64,000 nucleotides of DNA, taken from positions 102,054,462-102,118,461 of the forward strand of contig OY856188.1 in the NCBI GenBank assembly GCA_963693315.1, read 5' to 3'. A model generated the notes under the pieces. That model was not told the origin of the DNA. It saw nothing but the letters and a program-made list of their open reading frames with translations, and did no database searches. The stretch is from Diogma glabrata (Eukaryota > Arthropoda > Insecta > Diptera > Cylindrotomidae). Position numbers and translations under genes: made by a program. Shown piece by piece: positions 41,491 to 51,691 of this stretch (position 1 is the stretch's first letter; every line of letters starts with the position of its first letter).

Positions 41491-42078
41491 TAGCGTGCAG
41501 ATTAAATTTCGTCGATGGTGGTAAAGAATTTTTTTTTGAGTATCCACAATCAACACAATACAGCACAACGTTTGTTTTTCATTGTTTTTGAGAAAGGTGA
41601 GGTTAACTTCTCGAACGTACTACAATGTTTACAATTTATTTTATGAGTAGTACATCCAGCACAACTCAAGCACAATACAGCAATACCTTTACTTTTTGTC
41701 CCAAAATGACATGGCTAACTGCTATTCGAAAAATCGTTTTAGCGTAACAACTTTTTTCCATAGGTACGATGGAATTCTTTTTGCGTAGCACAATTCAGTA
41801 CGACCCTTGTTTTTATTTTTTTCCAAAATGACGGGATGAAGCTAGAGAGCGGCGATGTTATTGTGACCGTTATTGTAAAGTACAATTAATTGAAAGAACT
41901 GTGTTGTCAAGTTCCACCGATTTCAAAAGTTTTAACTGTATCATTTATAAAACAATTCAACTAAATTTTCATTGTATATGGACGAATGAAAAAAATCTCT
42001 TGATAAAGTCAACTCACTTATTCCCAATTTTCTTTGTTAAAGTTTTATTTATATCTTATCTGTTGTGTTAAATTTTAG
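41491..42078. other. Gene B intron 2, nothing recognised
   Basis: It contains several CAGCACAA/CACAATACAGCA-like short repeats at about 41550-41820, but no gene or defined element. Confidence 0.4.
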
Positions 42079-42147
42079 GAAAATGATCACACGACCAAAG
42101 AAATAAAAATTGAAAGTACTGACGAGATTGTTGAAGTATTAGAACAG
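42079..42147 (+). CDS. Zinc-finger gene B, exon 3
   Basis: A 69-nt phase-0 exon, ATTTTAG acceptor and GTAAAA donor, encoding ENDHTTKEIKIESTDEIVEV plus three more residues. It is the parent of three later copies at 52904, 55063 and 57820, and matches gene A exon 3. Confidence 0.7.
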
Positions 42148-42204
42148 GTAAAATATTTCGTATAGTTATATAAAACCTTGAAAATTGCTATTTTAAAATT
42201 GCAG

Positions 42205-42330
42205 ATTAAAAAGGAAGATGAAGAGGTTCAAAGTGTAGAAGAATCAGTCAATACGTCCGATATTCATTCTCTTCAAAACAAATATATTCTAAATGCAGTT
42301 TTTGAACGAGAATTCACTGAAAAGGAACCT
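42205..42330 (+). CDS. Zinc-finger gene B, exon 4
   Basis: A 126-nt phase-0 exon after a 57-bp intron, TTGCAG acceptor and GTAAG donor. It encodes an acidic segment (IKKEDEEVQSVEESVN) and then LQNKYILNAVFEREF, a block well kept in the downstream copies at 53027, 55191 and 57948. Confidence 0.72.
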
Positions 42331-42495
42331 GTAAGTCGTTTATTTACATAATTTCATAAAGTTATTTTTAAGCAATAATATAACAAATCAATCATGACAG
42401 ATTTTAATGTGAAATATGATTTTATTACACATTTTTATTTTTATGGTTGTGTTTGTGTTTGTAAAGTGAAAATAAATCAATTTTTTTATTTATAG

Positions 42496-42567
42496 GCTGA
42501 TGCAGATGGGGACACAGAATCTTTTGAAACTGAGCATGATAATTATAGGATTGGAATAAAGCAAAAG
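42496..42567 (+). CDS. Zinc-finger gene B, exon 5 (linker copy 1)
   Basis: A 72-nt phase-0 exon: ADADGDTESFETEHDNYRIG and four more residues. Two further copies lie at 45042 and 47605. It lies directly before a two-finger exon and forms with it the amplified unit. Confidence 0.72.
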
Positions 42568-42889
42568 GTAATACTGTGTACTTACTTCTATTCACATTAT
42601 TTAACATACAAAAGCAGATTACTTTAATATTTGTTTGCCCTATTGTTAAATGAAAGTTACATTAACACCACTAATCGTCATTTAACACTTAATTTTTATT
42701 AAAAATTATAATAATTGAGCCTGGCGACAATGTTCAAGTTATTCAAGTTTTCCCCAAAATAGTCAAAACTCAAATTGAAAATCTGTATAACAACTCATAT
42801 TTATGTCGTGTTTTTTGGCAAAAAAACTTGATCTGAGATCAAAAAAATTAGCTGTCAGATCAAATTAGCTGTCAGTTTGTGTTCTTTGG

Positions 42890-43500
42890 CAATTAGGTTT
42901 TCATGTATCATATCCCAGGAACATGTTGTCGATTGGTCCCGTCAGTTAGTTGTATGCCATTGGGATTGTTATTTGAGTAGGACCACTGATTGAGATGGCT
43001 ATTAAAGTCACCAACCTATATTGCTGGGTGGTGAAATAATGGTAGAGTATCATCTGGTCACCCTGTATGTAGGGGCTTGTTTACGTTAACAACCTTCGTG
43101 ATCGATATACCAACAACAATAAGATGTATATCGTTGTCCGTCTGGTGTAAGTAAATGGGTGCAGTTCATGATTTCTGACTTAATATATGTGCCAGATCCA
43201 TATGTTTGATGGTAAATAGCACTAATTAGTTTATAACCAACAATTTTTCCTCTAGAGGTAAGTTGCGCTTCATCTGTTGCATGCGTTTCCTGCCAGAATT
43301 ACAACGTTGGTGTCGAAATAATAACTTTAATACTCTTTCTAAGTGTTCAGTTTTTGACTTGCTAATGCTTTCAATGTTTAATTGCAAAATACGGACTGAG
43401 GGTCCAATATTTTTTGTCTTATGGTGCCGAGAAGTACTGTTGTCATTGTGTTTTTGGTTTGTTTGTATCACAGAACAAATATCATATGACGCTAAAAACA
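42890..43500 (-). pseudogene. LINE endonuclease fragment
   Basis: The minus strand encodes SVRILQLNIESISKSKTEHL, an endonuclease-domain start. After frame changes it reads GDFNSHLNQWSYSNNNPNG, the GDFN motif of apurinic-type LINE endonucleases. The RT is absent. The clade could not be assigned. A nearly identical copy lies at 45443-46062 because of the tandem duplication. Confidence 0.55.
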
Positions 43501-43504
43501 TCAC

Positions 43505-43991
43505 AAAAGAATTGGTAATTTTTGAAGCAACTAAGCAGACTACAAATAATTTAGATTATACAATGCATTAATGACTATCACACCGACATCAATTGAACCG
43601 GAAAAAGCTTTTTCTATGGCAGGACGTTTCGTCACGAAAATTCGGACAAAATTGAGTCTTGGTGAAAATTAGTATGAATTAGTATTAATTGGTAAGATTA
43701 GTATTAATTAGTATTAATTGGTAAAATTAGTATTATGAATTTATTTTTATTTTGTTTTTATGTGTTCTTTTTTATTTAATTTTTGAAGTTTTTCTCATTA
43801 AAAATAATGGAAATTTAAAAATCAATAGCGCATTTTGAGTGCTGTTTTAATTTTACACATTTTTCTACCACCCAATTAGAAAAATCTGGCTTTTTATCGT
43901 TTCCCGGGATTTCCCGGGATCCCGGGAATTTAACATTTTTTGTCCCGGCTTTCCGGGATTTGAATTTCTACGGGAAATGAGAAACCCTAAT
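43505..43991 (+). pseudogene. hAT transposase C-terminal piece and terminus
   Basis: The plus strand encodes KELVIFEATKQTTNN and, after an in-frame stop, TPTSIEPEKAFSMAGRFVTK, the hAT dimerisation-domain signature. Then follow CCCGGGATTTCCCGGGAT subterminal palindromes and a possible end at GAGAAACCCTA (43979-43990). Only the tail of the gene remains. A second copy is at 46068-46553. Confidence 0.7.
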
Positions 43992-43994
43992 CTA

Positions 43995-44170
43995 AACAGA
44001 GATAAAAAATACATGTACTTTAACAAAAAGTTATGTTTGATATACATCGCTGCCCAAAACTAAAAACCATGTCCTCATAAAAGTTTTTTGCCGAAAACTA
44101 TATCAAAATCCTTAAACCAGACTTCGGTCTTGATATCTCAGAGCTGCAGCCCCTCCATATTTTTTGCATT
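43995..44170 (-). repeat. Interspersed 175-bp repeat, copy 1
   Basis: The sequence from AGAGATAAAAAATACATGTA to CAGCCCCTCCATA recurs at about 46558-46735 (by duplication) and, inverted, at 60386-60562. It is non-coding; the family is not recognised. Confidence 0.75.
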
Positions 44171-44547
44171 AAATTTTTAAACATTTCTGTGTGTGAATTC
44201 ATAAATTGGGGAATATTTTTATTCTAGTTTAAACATCCTAAATCACGGTTGTATAGTCATTATTAATTGTTTCCAATCAACATGAAATCAATGGCCGACA
44301 CTTAGCCAATTATCATCTTATATGTATTCATCTTCCTATCCTTGTTAAAAACAGTCAAAATTTAACTTTTAACATAAATTCTAGTTTGTAAAACGCATAT
44401 TTTTCTAAAACTGTTAGTTCGTTGACTTCAAAGGGTTTTGGTTCTGCAGTTTTCAAAGAGATTTTCATTGAAACTGCATTCTTTGAATGTTTAAATAGTT
44501 TTAAATAATTTATTTTCGATTATAATTAGTTTTATTTTTTTTTTTAG

Positions 44548-44721
44548 AAAAACTTTTGTCAAATTTGTAATCGTACATATTCAACCAAGAGTGCATTCAA
44601 CAAACATATAAAAAATCATATTCGTAAAAATCACTGTAAATGTGCCAAATGTGGTAAGGAGTTCTTAGAACAAAACACTTTGATAAATCATATGAAAATT
44701 CATTATGGAAAAAAAGTAGAG
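44548..44721 (+). CDS. Zinc-finger gene B, exon 6 (fingers 1-2)
   Basis: A 174-nt phase-0 exon, long pyrimidine tract and TTTTTAG acceptor, GTAATA donor. It encodes two C2H2 fingers: FCQICNRTYSTKSAFNKHIK with H-x3-H, and CKCAKCGKEFLEQNTLINHM with H-x3-H. All ligand residues are intact. The later copies are at 47111 and 50903. Confidence 0.8.
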
Positions 44722-44944
44722 GTAATATTTTATTCATTTAATTTGTATTATTAATTTTATATCAGTCACTATAGTCAATAAGATACAACATAATACATAC
44801 TCACAAAAAATTGTTTTTTAAATTATAACAAAAGATTTTTTTCAATTATCAGATGTAACGTAAAATGCGGTTATTAAAATGAGGTCTTTAAGCTCCTCAA
44901 TTTAACATTTAAAATCAAACTATTGAAATTGTTTATTTTGTTTA

Positions 44945-45018
44945 GTTAAGCTCAAAATATGAATGTACTTGTTCACACAAATGGAAAACCGTTCAAATGT
45001 TCTTTATGTGATCTAATT
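44945..45018 (+). pseudogene. Relic of the 192-nt finger exon (copy 1)
   Basis: TTAAGCTCAAAATATGAATG is followed directly by TTCACACAAATGGAAAACCG and TTCTTTATGTGAT. These are the two ends of gene B exon 11 with the middle, including one finger core, deleted and a stop after the join. It lies in the intron before the linker exon at 45042. Confidence 0.75.
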
Positions 45019-45041
45019 TTATTCTAATTTTTTAATTATAG

Positions 45042-45113
45042 GCTGATCCAAATGGTAACACAGAATCTTTTGAGACTGAGCATGATAATCATAGGATTGG
45101 AATAAAGCAAAAG
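45042..45113 (+). CDS. Zinc-finger gene B, exon 7 (linker copy 2)
   Basis: A 72-nt phase-0 copy of exon 5 with a few substitutions (ADPNGNTESFETEHDN). ATTATAG acceptor, GTAACA donor. Confidence 0.7.
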
Positions 45114-45442
45114 GTAACACTGTGTACTTCTATTCACATTATTTAACATACAAAAGCAGATTAGGTTAAGGCATTGTAAAACAATTTCTACCATATCCCG
45201 CCTTGAAACCTTCGGAGATTTTTCTACACCTTTAACTATTGCACCTAATTGTATGAACAGTAGTGGAATTGAGAACTAACAGTCTGCTCCTATTTTAACC
45301 CAGGTAATACCACCGGCCACCTTAAAACGTGTAATAAACCGCAATGAATTAATAACTCATATTTATGTCGTGTTTTTTGGCAAAAAAAATTGATCTGAGA
45401 TCAAAAAAATTAGCTGTCAGATCAAATTAGCTGTCAGTTTGT

Positions 45443-46062
45443 GTTCTTTGGCAATTAGGTTTTCATGTATCATATCCCAGGAACATGTTGTCGATTGGTC
45501 CCGTCAGTTAGTTGTATGCCATTGGGATTGTTATTTGAGTAGGACCACTGATTGAGATGGCTATTAAAGTCACCAACCTATATTGCTGGGTGGTGAAATA
45601 ATGGTAGAGTATCATCTGGTCACCCTGTATGTAGGGGCTTGTTTACGTTAACAACCTTCGTGATCGATATACCAACAACAATAAGATGTATATCGTTGTC
45701 CGTCTGGTGTAAGTAAATGGGTGCAGTTCATGATTTCTGACTTAATATATGTGCCAGATCCATATGTTTGATGGTAAATAGCACTAATTAGTTTATAACC
45801 AACAATTTTTCCTCTAGAGGTAAGTTGCGCTTCATCTGTTGCATGCGTTTCCTGCCAGAATTACAACGTTGGTGTCGAAATAATAACTTTAATACTCTTT
45901 CTAAGTGTTCAGTTTTTGACTTGCTAATGCTTTCAACGTTCAATTGCAAAATACGGACTGAGGGTCCAATATTTTTTGTCTTATGGTGCCGAGAAGTACC
46001 GTTGTCATTGTGTTTTTGGTTTGTTTGTATCACAGAACAAATATCATATGACGCTAAAAACA
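45443..46062 (-). pseudogene. LINE endonuclease fragment, duplicated copy
   Basis: Duplicate of 42890-43500 with a few changes (SVRILQLNVESISKSKTEHL). Confidence 0.55.
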
Positions 46063-46067
46063 TCACA

Positions 46068-46553
46068 AAAGAATTGGTAATTTTTGAAGCAACTAAGCAG
46101 ACTACAAATAATTTAGATTATACAATGCATTAATGACTATCACACCGACATCAATTGAACCGGAAAAAGCTTTTTCTGTGGCAGGACGTTTCGTCACGAA
46201 AATTCGGACAAAATTGAGTCTTGGTGAAAATTAGTATGAATTAGTATTAATTGGTAAGATTAGTATTAATTAGTATTAATTGGTAAAATTAGTATTATGA
46301 ATTTATTTTTATTTTGTTTTTATGTGTTCTTTTTTATTTAATTTTTGAAGTTTTTCTCATTAAAAATAATGGAAATTTAAAAATCAATAGCGCATTTTGA
46401 GTGCTGTTTTAATTTTACACATTTTTCTACCATCCAATTAGAAAAATCTGGCTTTTTATCGTTTCCCGGGATTTCCCGGGATCCCGGGAATTTAACATTT
46501 TTTGTCCCGGCTTTCCGGGATTTGGATTTCTACGGAAAATGAGAAACCCTAAT
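46068..46553 (+). pseudogene. hAT transposase tail, duplicated copy
   Basis: Duplicate of 43505-43991; this copy reads EKAFSVAGRFVTK, closer to the usual hAT sequence than the first copy. Confidence 0.7.
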
Positions 46554-46557
46554 CTAA

Positions 46558-46735
46558 ACAGAGATAAAAAATACATGTACTTTAACAAAAAGTTATGTTT
46601 GATATACATCGCTGCCCAAAACTAAAAACCATGTCCTCATAAAAGTTTTTTGCCGAAAACTATATCAAAATCCTTAAACCAGACTTCGGTCTTGATATCT
46701 CAGAGCTGCAGCCCCTCCATATTTTTTGCATTAAA
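46558..46735 (-). repeat. Interspersed 175-bp repeat, copy 2
   Basis: Copy of 43995-44170 carried along in the tandem duplication. Confidence 0.75.
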
Positions 46736-47110
46736 TTTTTAAACATTTCTTTGTGTGAATTCATAAATTGGGGAATATTTTTATTCTAGTTTAAACATCC
46801 TAAATCACGGTTGTATAGTCATTATTAATTGTTTCCAATCAACATGAAATCAATGGCCGACACTTAGCCAATTATTATCTTATATGTATTCATCTTCCTA
46901 TCCTTGTTAAAAACAGTCAAAATTTAACTTTTAACATAAATTCTAGTTTGTAAAACGCATATTTTTCTAAAACTGTTAGTTCGTTGACTTCAAAGGGTTT
47001 TGGTTCTGCAGTTTTCAAAGAGATTTTCATTGAAACTGCATTCTTTGAATGTTTAAATAGTTTTAAATAATTTATTTTCGATTATAATTAGTTTTATTTT
47101 TTTTTTTTAG

Positions 47111-47284
47111 AAAAACTTTTGTCAAATTTGTAATCGTACATATTCAACTAAGAGTGCGTTCAACAAACATATAAAAAATCATATTCGTAAAAATCACTGT
47201 AAATGTGCCAAATGTGGTAAGGAGTTCTTAGAACAAAACACTTTGATAAATCATATGAAAATTCATTATGGAAAAAAAGTAGAG
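47111..47284 (+). CDS. Zinc-finger gene B, exon 8 (fingers 3-4)
   Basis: A 174-nt phase-0 exon whose protein is identical, or nearly so, to exon 6, from the recent tandem duplication. Both fingers are intact. Confidence 0.8.
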
Positions 47285-47508
47285 GTAATATTTTATTCAT
47301 TTAATTTGTATTATTAATTTTATATCAGTCACTATAGTCAATAAGATACAACATAATACATACTCACAAAAAATTGTTTTTTAAATTATAACAAAAGATT
47401 TTTTTCAATTATCAGATGTAACGTAAAATGCGGTTATTAAAATGAGGTCTTTAAGCTCCTCTATTTTACATTTAAAATCAAACTATTGAAATTGTTTATT
47501 TTGTTTAG

Positions 47509-47581
47509 TTAAGCTCAAAATATGAATGTACTTGTTCACACAAATGGAAAACCGTTCAAATATTCTTTATGTGATCTAATT
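47509..47581 (+). pseudogene. Relic of the 192-nt finger exon (copy 2)
   Basis: The same deleted relic as at 44945-45018, with the same join, showing the deletion came before the tandem duplication. Confidence 0.75.
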
Positions 47582-47604
47582 TTATTCTAATTTTTTAACT
47601 ATAG

Positions 47605-47676
47605 GCTGATCCAAATGGTAACACAGAATCTTTTGAGACTGAGCATGATAATCATAGGATTGGAATAAAGCAAAGG
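47605..47676 (+). CDS. Zinc-finger gene B, exon 9 (linker copy 3)
   Basis: A 72-nt phase-0 copy of the linker exon. Its last codon is AGG rather than AAG (Lys to Arg). Donor GTAACA. Confidence 0.7.
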
Positions 47677-48305
47677 GTAACACTGTGTACTTCTATTCAC
47701 ATTATTTAACATACAAAAGCAGATTAGGTTAAGGCATTGTAAAACAATTTCTACCATATCCCGCCTTGAAACCTTCGGAGATTTTTCTACACCTTTAACT
47801 ATTGCACCTAATTGTATTAACAGTAGTGGAATTGAGAACTAACAGTCTGCTCCTATTTTAACCCAGGTAATACCACCGGCCACCTTAAAACGTGTAATAA
47901 ACCGCAATGAATTATTACAAGTACAATGAATTATTACAAGTACAATGTAATGAATCGATTACAGATTCTTTACAAACCCTGAAGTAAAATGTTGTTGGCG
48001 GTGCAGCTAATTAACTAATAATTAATATTTTCGGAAATTTTGATTTATTCGAATGTTTCTCTCAAACGTCGAGATCCCAAAAAAAAACAATTTCAATCGA
48101 TTCCAAAAATGTGATTTTTAAAAAAAAAAGTCACCGGTTACAGTATTGTGATCTAGTGTTTAGAACAAAAAGCTATTTGGTCAGGTATTGTAAACCTTAT
48201 GGTTACAAATCGTGGGGCTGCCTTGAGAAGTCCCTTGCTGGGCTACCTGACCCCTGAGAAGTCTCATGCTGGGCTACGTTTATGTGTTATAACACAAGAT
48301 GACCA

Positions 48306-50520
48306 ACCTCATTTTGATTCAAAATCAAACAACATATCCTTGACATGATATACACAAAAACATTTTTTTTTACAAAATTTCGTACATGTACAATCTGACC
48401 TATATAGAAAAACGTTTATGACTTCGTAGATTGTATATATGTGCATGTTTTTTGATGCAGCTTGAAGGGCCTTTTTAATGTCATTTCGGATTATTTCAAA
48501 ATTGGTTTCAGAATGGATAATCTGAACATCAGGATCTTCCAAACAATCTAATTCTCGAAACAATTCGTACGTTTCTGTGTGAACTATCATATCCTCTCCA
48601 AATACAGCTTTATAAGGACTAGTTTCAATCGCGTCGTGGTTTGCTGATCGCATAGCGCAGCCGATTTCATCGAGATGTAAGTCCCAATCGCGGTGATATG
48701 TATCTAGATATGATCGGATTGCTGCCAAAATAGTCCGATTTGTACGCTCGGAAGCATTAGAGTGTGGACTATATTTTGGAGTAAAAATGTGTCGTACGTT
48801 AAGCTCAGACAGATAAGACTGAAATTTTGAGGAAACAAATTGTTTACCGTTGTCACTCATTACAACCTCAGGGACTCCAAATAAATTGAGAACTCTTTTC
48901 TGAAGAACGCCGATTGCACTCGCTGATGTTGCGGATCGTAAGGATTTAATAATTAAAAATTTAGTAAAGTGGTCGACAACAACCATTATATGGGTAAACC
49001 CGACACGACTACGAGGGTAAGGACTTAATAAATCGATTTAGATCCGCTGTCAAGGAACAGTTGGATGATCAAAACTTCCAATCGGTGGTCTTGTCAATTT
49101 GGTGCTTTTGAAGTCTTACATAAATCACAACGTTTAATATACTCTTTAACGGTCTGAAACATTTTTGGCCAAAAGTATAATATTCTTAATCTTTCGAACA
49201 TTTTCCAAATTCCAAGACGGCCTGCTGATGAAGAATAATGATAAGAATGGAGTAGTTTTGTAATAAGAGTTTTAAAAACATAAAGACGAAATGAAAGATT
49301 TGAACTGTTTTGGTTTTGCGGAGTCTGTATGTAAACCTTTCCGTCGCGTAGTGAAAAGTTTGATTCTTTCTTTAAATTTTCTATTTTGCTTATCAGCTCT
49401 AAATATTCAGGAGACGAAAATGCGGTATCGCTTAATGAGAAGAAATCAACAGACAAATCTTCAGAGGAGAACGCGCGAGACAGAGAATCAGGTACAATAT
49501 TTGCAGTTCCCTTACGGTGCTCAATGGTAAAGTTGAAACCTTGTAATTAAGGCTCCATCTAGCTAGTCGTCCAGACAAATCCTTTTGATTCATTAACCTC
49601 TTTAAGCTAGCGTGGTCTGTGATGATAACAAAAGTATAACCTTCGATGTAGGGGCGAAATTTTTTACGCTTAAAACTGCCGCGTAGCATTCAAGCTCAAT
49701 TATTGAATAATTTTTTTGTGATCGATTTAGATTCTTAGAGAAATATGCGATTGGACGGTCATAACCATTTTCGTTTTTTAAAACAATACACTCCCCACAC
49801 CAAGCTTTGATGAGTCACACTGTATATGGAACGTCCGTGTAAAATCAAGGCGAGTCAGGGTTAATCTCATCAAATATTCCTTGACATTTAATGATCCACT
49901 GAAATTTTGGTTTTCCTAATAGGTCTGTTAAAGGTGTTGCTAGTGTCGCATAGCTAGGGATGAATCGTTAATACCAGCCTGATATACCAAGGAATCGACG
50001 AATCTGACGAACAGTTTTAGCGGAAATAATTATCAAATCATCCAAGTATACGAAAATTCTATAATGAAGCTGGTGAGAGATGACACTGTCCATAAGTTGC
50101 TCACCGTTTGGAGTGCATTGCACAACCCAAACGGCATTACCGTAATTTGGTATAGTGGACGACCGGGGACTGTGAAAGCTGTTTTGTCTCGCGATAAATG
50201 CTCTAACGTCATCGCTTATATGATGAGTATCACTAAGTCTGCTCAGAAGACCATCGATTATTGGTAGTCCGTAAGCATGTTTGACAGTCACGTCATTGAG
50301 TCGTCTGGCGTCTAGACAAAGTCTCTTTTTTCCATTTGACTTTTTGACAATTGCCACCGGACAACTCCAAGAACTATTGCTCTCTTCAATGAGTCCAATA
50401 GAAAGCAATCTATCGATTTCTTCATAAAGTCCGTTTTCGACGATCGGAGAAACAGGATAAAGCGTTGTTTAATTGGTTTTGCAGAAACTACATCTATTGA
50501 GTGGGCAAGAAGGTGTGTTT
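48306..50520 (-). pseudogene. Decayed Ty3/gypsy pol (RT, RNase H, integrase)
   Basis: Four broken minus-strand frames lie in pol order. They are RT (50408-49968; KSNGKKRLCLDARRLNDVTV, FVYLDDLIIIS, middle degraded), RNase H (49689-49432; FVIITDHASLKRLMNQ), integrase zinc module (49456-49094; CDLCKTSKAP end), and integrase core (48986-48309; VVVDHFTKFLIIK, VMSDNGKQFVSS, SPHSNASERTNRT). No LTR was identified. It lies in the intron before gene B exon 10, in the third repeat unit only. Confidence 0.75.
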
Positions 50521-50548
50521 TGCCGAGTCCTTGTAATAATAATGAGTA

Positions 50549-50743
50549 AAACAACGTCTTTTTTCACTTCAAAAAATTTATTTATTTTTACCACCAAATA
50601 CTTTTTGTCTCCACGAGACCTTCTTCTTCTTGGGTTAAAAATGTTTAGAAAACAATTAACCCAAGAAAAATGTCTCTTAGACTCTTAAAATATTTGGTGT
50701 TAAAAATAAATAAAGTTTTTGACATGAAAAAAGCCGTTGTTTA
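50549..50743. mobile_element. Foldback MITE, about 195 bp
   Basis: The whole interval is an imperfect palindrome. Left AACAACGTCTTTTTTCAC and TTTATTTATTTTTACCACCA are mirrored on the right by GGTGTTAAAAATAAATAAAG and AAAAAAGCCGTTGTT, with CTTGGGTTAA near the centre. It is non-coding. Confidence 0.75.
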
Positions 50744-50902
50744 TACATTAATTGAGTTTTTTGCTGAGTGAAAGTTCGTTGACATCAAAAGGTTTTTGTT
50801 CTGCAGTTTTCAAAGAGAATTTCATTGAAACTGCATTCTTTGAATGTTAACATAGTCAAATAATTTATTTTAGATTATAATTATCTTTATTTTTTTTTAT
50901 AG

Positions 50903-51076
50903 AAAAACTTTTGTCAAATTTGTAATCATAAATATTCAAGCACGAGTGCATTCAATAAACATATGTATAATCATGATCTTAAAAATCAATATAAATGTTC
51001 CGAATGTGGTAAGGAATTCTTAGAACAAAGAACTTTGACAAATCATATGAAAATTCATTCTGGAAAAACTATAGAG
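50903..51076 (+). CDS. Zinc-finger gene B, exon 10 (fingers 5-6)
   Basis: A 174-nt phase-0 exon, more diverged from exons 6 and 8 (FCQICNHKYSSTSAFNKHMY; YKCSECGKEFLEQRTLTNHM) and ending HSGKTIE. All zinc ligands are kept. Its divergence marks it as the oldest or outgroup copy. Confidence 0.8.
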
Positions 51077-51300
51077 GTAATATTTTATTCATTTAACTTG
51101 TTTTAGTAATTTTATATCTACGGCTATAGTCAATAAGATACAACATAATACAAACTCGCAAAAAATTGTTTTTTTAAATTATAACAAAAGATTTTTTCAA
51201 TTATTAGACGTAACCAAAAATGCGGTTTTTAAATGAGGTCTTTAAGCTCCTCTATCCAATGTTAACGTTTTAAATTTTTTTATTTTGCTTAATTTTACAG

Positions 51301-51492
51301 TCAAGCTCAATATATGAATGTACTTGGAAAAATTGTAAAAGAAAATTTCAACGATTTAGTTCATTTAAATTTCATTTCTATGTTCACACCAACGGAAAAC
51401 CGTTCAAATGTTCTTTATGTGATGCAAGTTTTCGAGCAAATCATACGTTAAAACGCCATTTAATGAGGGTGCATAATACTAAGCAAATAGGA
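51301..51492 (+). CDS. Zinc-finger gene B, exon 11 (fingers 7-8)
   Basis: A 192-nt phase-0 exon with TTTTACAG acceptor and GTAAG donor. Finger 7 has a C-x4-C knuckle (YECTWKNCKRKFQRF) and H-x3-H; finger 8 is FKCSLCDASFRANHTLKRHL with H-x4-H. It has the same length as gene A's 2710-2901 exon and is the intact form of the relics at 44945 and 47509. Confidence 0.82.
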
Positions 51493-51568
51493 GTAAGTTA
51501 GTTTTAAAACCGAGCAACACTTTTTGGAGACTTAACAAAGCATTTTGTTATATCAATTTTAATTTTAG

Positions 51569-51691
51569 GTTAAATGTCATGGATGCACAGCAGTTTTTAT
51601 TACAGAATTTGCTTTAAATAATCATATACGTAACCAACATCAAGAATCAGTTACAGTGAGTAAAATTTTAAATCACACCAAGCAATTGTAA
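51569..51691 (+). CDS. Zinc-finger gene B, terminal exon (finger 9 and stop)
   Basis: A 123-nt exon from an ATTTTAG acceptor to TAA at 51689-51691. One finger (VKCHGCTAVFITEFALNNHI, H-x4-H) is followed by a tail read through a GTGAGT. The tail (VSKILNHTKQ) parallels that of gene A (VSKIMNHIKQ), which supports this as the true C-terminus rather than a splice donor. Confidence 0.7.
   Translation, partial: VKCHGCTAVFITEFALNNHIRNQHQESVTVSKILNHTKQL

Larger units (their letters stand above)
42802..45354 (+). repeat. About 2.56-kb tandem duplication, unit 1
   Basis: This interval is repeated almost exactly at 45355-47910 with an offset of 2562-2563 bases. Each unit holds a LINE endonuclease piece, a hAT tail, a two-finger exon, a relic finger exon and a linker exon. 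Only scattered base differences are seen. Confidence 0.9.
45355..47910 (+). repeat. About 2.56-kb tandem duplication, unit 2
   Basis: Near-identical second copy of 42802-45354. It carries its own LINE endonuclease piece, hAT tail, 175-bp repeat, two-finger exon, relic exon and linker exon. Confidence 0.9.

Noticed and set aside
51656..51661. GTGAGT after finger 9 as a splice donor
   Set aside because: Gene A keeps the same GTGAGT with a matching coding tail and stop beyond it, so read-through is more likely; not fully excluded.
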